Shown here piece after piece: positions 23,268-34,900 of a DNA stretch of 64,000 nt. Numbering within the stretch: the first letter of the stretch is position 1; every line of letters begins with the position of its first letter. The notes beneath the pieces were generated by a model. It searched no databases. It was not told where the DNA came from and worked only from the letters and a program-made list of their open reading frames with translations. Position numbers and translations under genes: made by a program. The DNA is taken from assembly GCA_002245135.1 (NCBI GenBank), contig NGBS01000022.1, forward strand, positions 60,108 to 124,107, given 5' to 3'. This DNA comes from Proteromonas lacertae. Taxonomy: Eukaryota > Sar > Bigyra > Opalinata > Proteromonadidae.

Positions 23268-24770
23268 TTACTTTAACGGTATTCTTAAACTAAACGATTT
23301 ATCTCCTTTTTGAGCTTTACCATCCACTGTTAATAATCCATTCTCATCTACATAATAGGTTATGTTAATTTTAAATTCTCTTGCTTTATTTGGTAAGGGA
23401 AGACCTTCTAACTTATAGTAATTCAAAATACTAACATCTTTTCGACATGGTATACTGTTTTTATCCAAATCTTTACTATCACCTTCAAACACTGTTACAT
23501 CAACAAAATCTTGATTATCTTCACCATTAGCAAATGTCTGTGTATATTTACATGGAGTTGTAGTATTTCTCTTTATCATCACAAATAATTCATTTTCATT
23601 CACATCAGTTAAAAGAGTATGACAAACTACATCAAATACGTTAAACTTAAAATCATTTAAGTTAGCAGCAACTGTTGCTCCTAAAGCTACAACTTCATCA
23701 GGATTAGTGTCTTTACATATTGTCGTTTTGGGGAATTTATTCTTCAATTGTTCAGTTACTAATGGTATTCTACTTGAACCACCTACTAATACTATATCAT
23801 CAATCATATCTTCTTTTAATTCAGCATCATTCAATACTCTCTGAATTATATCCATTGTTCGATCTAATATCTTATTATCTTTTAATAATTTCTCAAATTG
23901 AGGTTTCGTTAATACAGTATCAATACCAGCATCATCTAACCATTCACAATCTACTGTTGCATCAGATGCTCCTTCAGCACTTAGTAAGATTTTACTCTTT
24001 TCACAAGATTTCTTTAATTTCGCTTGTTGTTTCTCTTTTACATCTTTACCATATTGTTTTAAGAAATAATCTACTAATATTTGATCGATATCTTCACCAC
24101 CTAAATGACTATCTCCTCCTGTTGCTGACACATGAACTTCTTTTAAATTGAAATTGATTTTCATTATTGAAACATCAAATGTTCCTCCTCCAAAATCATA
24201 AATTAATAAAGTTTCTTCATTTTTACATTTACTTTTAGATTGGATCTTTTGATAAGCATAGGCAATGGCTGCTGCTGTTGGTTCGTTTATTATTTGAATT
24301 ACTTCTAAATTCGCTGATTCTGCTGCTTTCTTTGTTTCAACTCGTTGTTGATGGTTAAAATAAGCTGGAACTGTTATTACAGCTTGGGTTTTATATCGTT
24401 TTTCTTGACCTAAAAATTCATCAGCTACTTCTTTTATAGATTTTAATATCTCAGTTGAGATTTCATTGGCTGTAAAAGTTTGAGTTGAATTGTTGTGTAA
24501 TATCTCTACTACTGGCTCATTTTTACTTCCTTTCACTACTTTAAATGGCCAATGTTTTATATCATCTTGAATATTACTGTCATCATAACTTCTTCCAATA
24601 AATCTCTTTGAATCAAATACTGCTTGACCAATTGCTTTTGGATTATTTTTTGCTGCTGAACCTACTACTCTCTCTGAAGTCTTTGGATTAAAAAACACAT
24701 AAGAAGGAATTGTTCTATTACTATCGTTAAAAGTGACTAGATCAACTTTGTTATATATATTTCTAAACAC
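23268..24770 (-). pseudogene. HSP70-like gene, copy A, truncated at the 5' end by the duplication
   Basis: The frame of 500 codons is uninterrupted but opens with MFRNIYN, then joins the HSP70 sequence at KVDLVTFNDSNRTIPSYVFF. Copy B shows that about 20 residues with phosphate loop 1 (IGIDLGTTFSCCGVYKG) should precede. The remaining motifs are intact: INEPTAAAIAYAYQ, LIYDFGGGTFDVS, VGGSSRIP. The substrate-binding beta domain is short and ends SFSLRIPLK without the helical lid. Loss of loop 1 should abolish ATP hydrolysis. The new seven-residue start comes from flanking DNA. It could be expressed as an inactive peptide-binding protein, but pseudogene is the safer call. Confidence 0.8.
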
Positions 24771-25130
24771 GAATTTCTTCTGATAAACTTACTTCAAAAA
24801 GGAGTATTTCACCAACATTCACTTCAAATATTCATTCATGACTTATCACATTATAATATGCTCATATTAATATGCATTAATAAAACACAATTGAGTATTA
24901 TTGTCTTTATCACACCATCTGCAATAGAATTAAATCACATTTTAATTTTTGGGGTTATTCAAAATTTTGATAAAAATCCAATTTCGTTATTTTTGTTATA
25001 TATTTACATAAAGATGATAATAAAAGTGAATAAACGCAATAAGAGAAGAGGGGTATATTTTATATTTATTTTTATGATAGATTGTGTCGAAAATTGGTTA
25101 AAAGTGGTTTTGGTGATATAGAAGTGAAGA
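24771..25130. other. intergenic region
   Basis: 360 bp between the truncated HSP70 and the BTB/SPRY-like gene. A short plus-strand frame at 24858-25121 is hydrophobic and low in complexity, and I do not accept it as a gene. Confidence 0.5.
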
Positions 25131-27143
25131 TTGGAGATAGTCCGAATCATGTCAATCAAGTCAATTTTAGTGAATGGAAATGAAACTGTAAAGAAACTGT
25201 TGTTAGATAGTGAGTTTGTTGGAGTTTTAGAGTTATATGAAGAAATCGAAGAAATTGGCTATTATGAGATGGAGAAATACTACAGTGGTGGTGAATTGAG
25301 AATCTGTAAAGAGAATGTGTGTGAAGTGTTGATGTTTTGTTTATGTTATAGTGAAAAAGAGATAATAAATGATTGTTATGAATTTGTGAAGAATAATATA
25401 GATGATGAAGTGTTAATGAAGTTAATTCATATCTGTAATGTATTTGGTGGATGTTTGAGAGAGATAGAAGACTTGAAAAATATGGAAATAGAAAAGCGAG
25501 GATATAAATATTTATATAAGAATGAATATTTGTTGAGATTAGAAATGAATAATTTGAGTGAGATATTAAATATGAGAGATGTGATAATTCGAAGTGAGAG
25601 TTGGTTATTAAATCGTTTATTCGAATGGCGTAAATTCCAAAAGAATAAGAAAGATAATAATGAAGAGATTACAAGATGATTTTAAACAATTGATAGAAGA
25701 AGATATCGATGTAGAAAAGATAAAAGAGAATGAGATAACAAAAGAGAATAAAGAAATGTTGAAAGAAATGAAAATAGAATTAAAGAAAAATGAATGTAAA
25801 AATCATATAGAATTATATTCTATAAAAGATGAGAGAATTCAAAATGTAATAATCAACAATTACAATGAAGATAATAAAGAAGAAGACTTTAATGAAGAAG
25901 AAAGAGGAATGTTGGATAAAATGGAAGAAGAAGAATTGAATGATGATATATTATCTGCATTAGAAATGAATAACATAAAAATAACAGAAATAGTATTGAT
26001 GATAATGAAGTATAAAAATGTGAAAAAGGAAAGTATAAATACTAAAAATATATTTAAATAGAATATATCTCAAATATCGAAAAGAGAAATATGTTGGAAA
26101 GATTATGTATAGAATATAATGAGAATAAAAGAAATCGAACAATGAAATGTTTATGTTTGTTTGTTGATGATAAAAAGAATATTTCAATAATAGAAGAAAT
26201 ATGTGGAAAAGAAATTCTTTTTAGAATATTGAATGAAGATAATTATCTAAATACCATATCCAAAGAAATATTAATCGAATATATAAAAGAAATGAGTATG
26301 AGTATGGAAGAAGAAGAAGAAATGATAGAAATAATGAAAGATAAAGAATTATTGGAAGAATTAAAAACAAAAGAAATCACATCATTTTCATATCCTCAAT
26401 CAGAATATTCATTTGGATTAAATGAAGAAATATCAATAATTCCATCGTTTGATGGAAATCGATGTGAATTTTCAATCAATCCTTCATTACCTGATGGAAT
26501 AATGATAGATAAAGAAAGTGGAATAATTAATGGAAAAATGAATAAAGAAATTGAAAAGGGAGAATATGAAATAAGTTGCAAGAATATTCTAAGTGAAAAG
26601 AAAATCAAAATTTCATTAGAATTTGTTGATGTGAAATTTACAGAAAATAGTAAAGGTTATGCTATTGGAATATCAAATAATGGTAAAATAATCAAAAATT
26701 CAGATTATGGTTATTGTCATTGTTATTTGGATTTGAAAATGGAAAATGGAGTTTATCATATCAAATATCAATTCCATCAAAAAGGAGGTAGAAGTGATGG
26801 AATAATGTTAGGATTATCAACTAATAATACACACTCAAGAACTGATATATTTCATAAATCAACAACATGTAATTATCATGCAGTCAAAGGTAAAAGTCAA
26901 GATGCATTTCCATATTGTCGTATTGGAACACTTGTTAATTCAAATCCAAATTTCAATAATCATGGAGATGGTTCAATTTATGAAGTGATAGTTGATATGA
27001 ATAAAAGAGAATTTTGGATAAGTCATAATAATTCATCTCCTGTTTTACTTGTTAAAGATTTACCTTCTCCATTATATCCATATGTTGTAATAGCAGGATT
27101 TAGTTGTTCATTTGAATTAATATCATTTTCTTGTCAAAATTAA
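25131..27143 (+). CDS. BTB/BACK-like protein with Ig-like and SPRY-like C-terminus
   Basis: The N-terminal about 180 residues (KSILVNGNETVKKLLLDSEF, YSGGELRICKENVCEVLMFC, and a following helical part) look like a divergent BTB plus BACK region. A long acidic coiled coil follows, then a putative Ig-like region (PSFDGNRCEFSINPSLPDG) and a SPRY-like domain (GIMLGLSTNN, FWISHNN, YPYVVIAGF). A 29-nt intron (26033-26061) joins the last two parts. Near 25630-25676 the frame changes. It can be repaired by a 46-nt intron from GTAAATTC to ACAAG (25630-25675), giving 645 codons, or by assuming a one-base error. The AAG acceptor is unusual here but occurs elsewhere in the window. BTB proteins often recruit cullin 3. 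That role is family knowledge, not visible here. Confidence 0.6.
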
Positions 27144-27256
27144 ATAGAGTTTATGATTAAATCAAATTCACATTTCTATATTGATTTTAACTGAAACAAT
27201 TTTGGTAAAGACAAAAAATATATTACATAGAAATATAAAAGTGATTATTCATATAA

Positions 27257-29252
27257 TTAAAAAGAATAATTTTCTAATTTTGGAGCATCTCTACTCAATC
27301 TCTCTGCTTTTGAAATAATCTATACATATATAACACATAAACAACATAATATATACAGATTCATATGATTGTTCCAAAGTTCTCTTGAAATGAGTAGTGT
27401 CTTTATCTTTGAAAAAGTCTTTAATATCTCCAATAACATCAACTCTTACAAATGACTATAATATTATATATATAATAAGTAAATATATAACTATACAGAA
27501 GTAACTAAACTAATCAAATTTGGTAAAAGAAAAGTTCCTCCTTTAACAGCATTTCTTATCTCATCATAATGTATTTTAAACCATTTCCATGTATATTCTC
27601 TTGACTATATATATATTTATATAAAATAATAATAATGATAATAATAACATACAATTGGATTTAAAGCACATCTAGCAATAATACTAACAATATCTTGACT
27701 TCTAACTTCATTAGAAAGTGATAAACTTAATGCTTTTTCTATTATTTTCATATTTGTTGAATTCCCAAATGATGATAATATTCTCACTTGTTCTTCATTC
27801 AGTTGTGTCTTTTTAAAGAAATTGTACAATTTATCGTAATTATTCTCTGATTCAATTTCATTCTTTAAAGCTGTACAGTATAATAAGTATCTTAAATCAG
27901 GTGAGATTTTGGAATTTTCTGGATTGCTGATAAACTCATTAAAATAACTGTCAGCAATTTTCATTGTTTCTTTGTCATTACCAACAACCATGCTATAAAG
28001 ATAATTAAATTATAATATATATAATATATAATACGATAATACGGTACTTCTTAATATAGTATCATTTTCATCTTCATTCTCTTTCTTAGCCCATCCTAAT
28101 CTATCATATAATGGCTTATATAATTCATAAACATATTTCTGGAACTTTGGATAGAATTTCTCATTAGAATATAATTTCAAAAGGCTTGATAAATTGCTTG
28201 AGATTTCACTCCAAACACCTTCATCATCTTCTTCTTTAAAATATTTCACAAAGTCCAAAGCAGTTGTTATTTCAATGTCTCCTGACATACACAAAGCAAA
28301 TATATCATTAACCAATCCAATTCTTTCTAAATTATTAATTCGTTTATTTTGGCATAATTCCCCCAATTTATTCCACCATTTGATTGGATAATTAATTCTA
28401 CATAATGTTGATTGATGAGTGTTTAATTTCAATATTCCTCCTTCTTTACATAAACCATTAATCTCTTTCACAAATTCATTCTTTTCATTTGGTTTATTTT
28501 CATCTAATAAAGGTAATTCAACATCATATTTACTACCATCATTCTTATATACAGTTGCAATTAATGGAATTGTCCATTTTATATCATTATATTTATCACT
28601 ATGTTTACGTAAATATCTTTGTTGAGTTACTTTATAATTATTATTATCATTTCCACTTTCAGTTATGGTAATTAATGGATAACCTGTTACTGTTACATAT
28701 TGATTCATTATTTTAGTTATTGGTTTATTACTAGCTTCTTCCAAACATTTCCATAAATCGTTAGTAATTGTATTTCTGTATTTATACTTATTTAAATACA
28801 GTGTAATACCCTATACATTATATAAACTTAATTATATACTTTTCTAAATGTATCATGTCCCAAATAGCAATAAACCATTCTTAATACAGAACCACCTTTA
28901 TCATATGATATACTATCAAATATCTCCTTAATCTCATCAGGAGAATGAACTTCACTTTCAATTGGATGACTGGTTTCTAAACTGTCTAGTGATTTTGCAG
29001 ATGCTTGAACATCACTATAATTATTATAAATTTTAAATATATATATATATATATACAATGTAAAAGTATTCCAGAAATTCCATTTGGGGAATAAATAATC
29101 AGTAGCAACATGTGCCATAAAAGTAGCAAATCCTTCATTTAGCCATAATTGAGTCCACCATTCCATTGTTACAATATTGCCAAACCACTAACATAATATA
29201 TAAACTTAAGAAAAAATAGAAAAAATAGAAAACTTAACAGTGAGAGAAAAAG

Positions 29253-29291
<39 letters not shown>

Positions 29292-30355
29292 TTGATGAGC
29301 TAATTCATGTGTTACACATTCGCACACTCTCTGCTTCTTTGCCACTCCACTGTTCTTAGTATCAACTAACAAAGCAGTCTCTCTGAATGTAATACATCCC
29401 CAATTCTCCATTGCACCACTAGCAAAGTTAGAAATTGCAATAAAATCACACTTCGGGTAAAGGGAATTTTAACCCATAAAATTCTTCATAAAAATCTAAA
29501 CATCTTGTTGCTACATCCAATGCAAATAAACCTTGATCAACACAACCTACTGGAGTATAAATACCTACTTTAATTCCACGTTTTGTATAGTTAAATAAAG
29601 TGTCAAATTCACCTATTACTACAGCTACCAAATAACTTGAACATAATGGAGTTGGAGCAAATTTCCAATACTAATTAAATTAATATATATATATATATAT
29701 ATATGTATACAGTTTTTTTGTCATTTTCTGTACGTTTTTCTACTACATTCATATTACTAATCACTTCCATATAACTATCAGCAATTACACTAATATCATA
29801 AATGGTTTTAATATTTGGTTCATCCCAACAGGGGAATGCTTTTCGTGCATGAGTTGGCTCGAATTTAGTAGATGCCATGTATTTTGTCTTTCCATTTACT
29901 ACATAACTACTTCGATAAAATCCTGCCATTTGATCATTCAAAATTCCTGTGAAGGATATTTTTAATAGAGCTGTTCCCGAATGAAGACTACTTTCAAATA
30001 CAAAGCTAACAGTCTCATTTTTCAAATCGTAAGTGATTCTACATAATACATAAATATTATTTCAAAAATACTTTTTGCATTCATTACTTACACCATCTTG
30101 AGTAAGATTTACAGACTAAATATCAATATATGTAAACATACGACAATATTCAGTTGAAATGAATGTATTACAATCTCATTAGTTGCTGCTTTTACTTCTA
30201 AAGTAATTTCACTCTTACCTGCGAATATAAACTTCTCAATATCTACATCAGTATAATCCAACTTATATCTGTTTCATTATATCTTAAAATGCAATATACA
30301 AAGTTGGTTTAACATTTTCAGGTAATCTCATGCAAGTTGAATCAGAAGATGGCAT
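27257..30355 (-). CDS. M1-family zinc aminopeptidase (puromycin-sensitive type), about eleven introns, one frameshift
   Basis: The protein starts [18 protein letters not shown] and is rebuilt by removing about eleven short introns. It has an N-terminal beta domain ([12 protein letters not shown]), the substrate-binding GAMEN motif, the zinc site HELAHQ (intron at 29188-29291) WFGN with Glu in LNEGFATF, the [11 protein letters not shown] region, and the ERAP-like helical domain to ENYSF. No signal peptide, so probably cytosolic, trimming peptides like PSA. One break: at 29453-29457 the sequence has CCC where CC would continue the frame as [20 protein letters not shown]. As given, the frame stops just before GAMEN. 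This is either one inserted base (possible assembly error) or a recent inactivation. All catalytic residues are present downstream. Confidence 0.85.
29256..29291. repeat. (TA)n microsatellite inside an aminopeptidase intron
   Basis: An uninterrupted TA run of about 36 nt forms the 5' half of the 104-nt intron 29188-29291, directly continuing its GTATAT donor. It is the longest intron I found in the window. Confidence 0.9.
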
Positions 30356-30429
30356 TATTTAATCAAGAATAAAAATTTACTCAATCCAAGTAAATTACAA
30401 TGGTAATAAAAAACTGTCATATTTTTTAA

Positions 30430-31516
30430 ATGGATTTTTCTCATTTGTTTCCAGGCAAACCACCATCCAAATTGTCTCCATCAAAGGAACATATCTATTT
30501 AAGCCAGATAAATGAAAATCTCAGAAAAGAAAACTCTAATTTATCTAATCAATTGAGTATAACACAAAATGAAATAGCAAAAATAGAAAGTATATTACAA
30601 AAATAAAATTTAAAATATATTTAATTTCAATAGATGATTTAAAAGAAGAAACAGAGTATTCACAGATGATGTGTGAAAGGTATGAAATAAAAATCAGATC
30701 TATTCAACATTCATATGCAGAATACAAAGCATCACAACAAAATGTCACATTATCACCTATACACTCTTCTTCCACATACAGACCTGTTGAGCAAGAGAAA
30801 GAAATTGATTCCAAAGAGATTGAAAGTCATAGAAAATAAAATTCAAAATGTAATAAAATACTTGAGAGTATAGTATAGTATTTTTTAATAAATTATAGTC
30901 CATGTCAAGTGATACAGATGCAATAACAAAAGAATATGAAATAGAAATGAAAGAAAAGAAAAGTGAAATAGAAAAATTACAACTGTCGATAGAAAATTTG
31001 CAAAATCAATACAAAAATATATCTCTTGATACAAATCAGATTATACACACAATCACAAAACAGACTAAAAGAACAAAACGAAATTTATATGAAAATTGTC
31101 AATAACTTAGATAATTACCAACAATCATTATTTCCTAATTTCCATCCAATTAAATACTTTAGAACCATCAAATATGTCTCAAGCCCTTAATAATTTGTTG
31201 AATGAAAGTAATAACTTATTCATTAGGCAAAATGTTCTAATAAATGAAAAATTAAAGCAAATTGAACATTCTTTGGTGTATTTAATTTCTTTATATGATA
31301 ATTATAACAAAAGTGATGTAAATTCAATTATTATTCCATATCAATCTTTGTATAATCTTCAACCTGATTATCAATTTACACTCTTCAATGTATAATATTA
31401 TGTTTTATATTTTTATTTATATTTAGAAAGCAAAGGAATTAATATCTGAACTGCAAATAGCAATATATAATTCAAAATTTAACTTTTTAAATTCTCAAAG
31501 TTCATTAGTTATATAA
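30430..31516 (+). pseudogene. degenerate coiled-coil protein gene
   Basis: The start MDFSHLFPGKPPSKLSPSKE is followed by coiled coil joined through GTAT introns (first at about 30589-30632, last at about 31391-31427), ending LNSQSSLVI. Between them the gene is damaged. There is an in-frame TAA at about 30836, and two frame changes near 31065 and 31155, where natural coiled-coil sequence jumps frame (RLKEQNEIYMKIVNNLDNYQ, then LNTLEPSNMSQALNNLL). No GT-AG intron that I could find repairs the later breaks. Either a decaying gene or one with several assembly indels. Function unknown. Confidence 0.5.
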
Positions 31517-31598
31517 TAAATAATACAGATAATATATATATATTGTTTAGTTAGTTGTTTTATAAATACCATTATCAAAATGAATAGAATTTGAATAA

Positions 31599-31740
31599 TT
31601 AAACATTCAAGTATTCTTTTGATAATTCTTATTTTTCTTCTTCTGAAATTCCATCCAGCTTCATTATTTCAATGAATGTAAATGATAATTTATATATATT
31701 CTCAAACGCTTCTTTGTTTTCTCTTATTCATTTAAATTAT
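31599..31740 (-). pseudogene. fragment of the pseudokinase-LRR family, C-terminal end
   Basis: The minus strand reads ENKEAFENIYKLSFTFIEIM, then LDGISEEEK, stop, ELSKEYLNV, stop. This matches the C-terminus of the gene at 18296-21628 (ENKEVFDCLKIFTITLKKNI ... LKGISEETKKELSKEF). It carries two in-frame TAA codons and no upstream LRR. A decayed duplicate of about 140 bp. Confidence 0.65.
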
Positions 31741-31958
31741 AGAACTCATAATATGATAATAAAATATTTAATGATGATGGATGATAATCTACAAAATACT
31801 TCATATCCTGTTATAATATCCTCTGTACAGTTCATTTTAGCGAATTTTGGCTAAATTGTTAAATTCACACAAATTTTAATTTTCCTTAATTCAAATCTTC
31901 TAAACAATAAATCTACAATAAACAAATCAAAACAAAATAATTTAGTTAAATATTATCT

Positions 31959-34900
31959 CTATTTAAAAAAAGATAAAATACTACCTTGATTTGGCATAAC
32001 ATTATTATTACTATTCTTCTTTGATTTCTTTGATGATTTTGGTGATGTTTTTGATATTTTCTTTTCTTTAGGAGGATCATCAATGAAATGAGATTCACAA
32101 TTGTTATTACTACTTTCAACTTTCTTATCATTCTTCATTTCTTCATTATTTTTATTATAAACATCTTTTGCACTCTCATCATCTTCTTTTACATCTTTCA
32201 TATCAATCTTAATGTCTTTTTCTTCAGCTATAAAAGTACTATATCCTTTTTCTTTTTCTGAATTATCTATTTCTATTTTCATTTTTTTATTCTTCTCATT
32301 TTCTTCATTATTATTGTGTTTTCTTTTTGGTCTTATAGTTAATATAACATTATCATCATCATCATCTTCTTCTTCTTCTTCTTCTTTATTTTCATTATTC
32401 ATTTCATTCTTATTTTCTTTCAATCCTTCAGTTTTTCTCTTCTTAGCAGCACCTCCTTTTCTTTCATTAATTCGTTGATATCTGAATATATATTTATCAC
32501 ATTTCTCAGCATTCTCTAATCCTTCAATCAAATAACAAACAGGTTCTTGTGTATAACCGAAATAATCAGGTCCACTTATAGCAGTACCAGATTTCTTTTG
32601 TCCTGCTGCAACTTTAGCATTTTTAACTAAATTTAATATCTCATTCCATGCTGATGTTGGACTGACATGAGTGGAATTATGAGATGGATCATCTTCAGGT
32701 TTTACTCTAAATAATGGACCATTATCACCACCATCTAATATTTCGCATGTATACTCAACTCTCACTTCAGGTCTTTTGTAACTTGTAAATAATTTTACAC
32801 TTTTATAACCAATTGGCCATAAATACTTCTCATTATGATATTTGGATCGTTTATAATCAATTTTACCTAAAGATAACACTTTTATTCCTTTTACAGTTAT
32901 TGGTATATGAGTTACTGCTAACATTTCACTGGCCATTTCATGCGCTTCTTCTCTTGATATATTTGGATCTCTTGTTACTGTATAACTTCCTCTTTTTCCA
33001 CCATTACCTCTTCCACTTCGACTTGAATGTCGGCTTGATTTTTCTATAATATTATCAACTTCATCATCGTCATCTTCATCTGATGAATTTGAAGACTCAT
33101 TAATATCAGGATTCCAATCATCTTCAATTTTTCTCTTTCTTTTTATTCCTACATCCATTGTAGATGGATTTGATATTCTTAATGATGATGAAATATTTTG
33201 ACTATTTTTTTCTTCTTCTTCTTCATTGAATTTCTCAAATATATTTTTATTGCTTCCTTCTTCTCCATTATCTTCATTATCTTCTTCTAAACATGATGTT
33301 ATTGAAGTATTCTTACTCTTCCATGGTTGTACTTTCTTTAATAACTTTATTAAGAATTTTCCTCTTCTATTTATACTATTTTCAGTCAAACTATCACAAA
33401 CATCACTAAATTCATTCAATCTCAATATCATATTGAAGTTCTTAAATCCATAATGGTCTATTTTATTCAATAATACATAATCATGATGGTTTGATTCCCA
33501 TTTGATAGGTAATTCAGCTATCTGTTTGACATGTGCTTCGTTTATATTATATAACCATTGTTTTATTTCTTCTCTATCACTTTTTAGTATATTTTCTCTT
33601 AAGATCTTTAAGGAGTCAATATTCTCCAAGAAACGTTCAGCTGTATGAATTGTGAAGTTTATATATTGTTTTACTACTCTTCGATTGTTTTTGATGTTTT
33701 CTGCTTCAGATTCTAATTCTTTGATCTTTTTGTAAATCATTATTGAATCTTTGGTATATATTTTACTGATTGTTCTGATATATTCATAACCACCATAAGG
33801 ATAAGTGTCAATTGAGTATTTATCCATCAATTCACTTGTTGAAAAGCTATTATTGTTACTCTTAGCTTGAATTAAGGCTTGTTCAATACATTTAGTCAAT
33901 TCATAGTTGATAATTACTTCATTTTCTTCATCTTGAGGAGTTAATTTGAAATGTGATGTAGGTAATCCAATACTTTCTATAATAAATATCAGTTTCTTTA
34001 TCTCATTATCATTCCACTGTTTGGTTATTAAACTATTGCCAATTGAATTATTTTTCAAGCCAAAGCTTGATAATAATTCATCGCTGCTAGGCATTATATT
34101 GTTGATTCTCATCTGTGAATTGTGATTCATCTCATAGTCCACAATTTTCTTAATCCTTTTAGCTAATACAGGGAACTTTGGGAAAGCCTCTTTCTCATTT
34201 CCACAATTGAAGGGTAAATCATTATCAGCCAATATCTTATCTACATTGCTCCAACCATGTTTTGATATACCAATTATCAATGACTTATCATCTCGATTAC
34301 TCCATCCTCTCATTGGAACTGGTGTGTAAAACGGCACACTTTTACTATTTTTATTATAATAATACTTATCAGCAACAACTCTAGTTAAATGCAATTGATT
34401 TATAATAAACATATGTTTTTCACCAACATTAAAGTATTTCTTCCATATCACTTCATCTCTTAATATAATAGGAACAGTGTTTGGATGGTTAATAGGTTCA
34501 TAATCACTATAATATCTCTCATACTCTACAACTGGTTTAATATCAGGACTTATATACTCTAAAACAGGATATGTATTTCTTAAAAGCTTGATAGCATTAC
34601 AAGCTTCTTTTTTTGCCCTATCTCCTCTTCCACATCCATTTTTAATATACGTATATACACCTGTATTTGTACTATGATTCTTATAGGCTGCAATTGCTCT
34701 ACAATATTGTCCAATTATACAAACACATAGATTTGATATATCTTCAATTGATCTTCTTCTACAACCAGATTGTAGTTTAATTTCTTCCCATTTGCCAAAG
34801 CCATAGGTCATTAATGCACTTATGATTTTATCTCTTTCATTTTTAGTCCAGGGAGTATCAGATTCATCTTCTGGATAGATATCTAAAGAGGAATACAATT

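Larger units (their letters stand above)
22004..24749 (-). repeat. inverted segmental duplication, copy A
   Basis: This segment is nearly identical, in reverse complement, to 47830-50557. It contains the last codons of the armadillo-like gene, the whole secreted-protein gene, the spacer with its motif TTTTTGTCAGTTACACATGT, and the HSP70 gene from codon KVDLVTF onward. The left edge falls at CCATTAAAT, inside the end of the armadillo gene. The right edge falls at AAAGTTGAT, inside the HSP70 coding sequence. Copy A truncates both flanking genes, so copy B is the source. One roughly 20-bp length difference lies near 23005-23030. Confidence 0.92.

Noticed and set aside
23720-24151. 143-codon plus-strand frame inside HSP70 copy A (and its mirror at 48428-48859)
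   Set aside because: Antisense shadow of the ATPase domain. Identical in both copies only because the segment is duplicated.
24858-25121. 87-codon hydrophobic frame upstream of the BTB/SPRY-like gene
   Set aside because: Low-complexity Ile/Leu/Lys composition expected by chance in AT-rich DNA, no domain, and no splice partners.
30020-30110. Second frameshift near the aminopeptidase N-terminus
   Set aside because: Choosing a 33-nt intron that starts at GTATTTTTG instead of the upstream GTAAGT restores the frame (…[16 protein letters not shown]).
18836-31660. TAA/TAG read as glutamine (ciliate-type code) to explain in-frame stops
   Set aside because: Conserved genes (EF-Tu, CHD of 1944 residues, NOMO, the ADHs) have no in-frame TAA or TAG and end at TAA or TAG exactly where family members end. 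The stops cluster in decaying LRR and coiled-coil genes.
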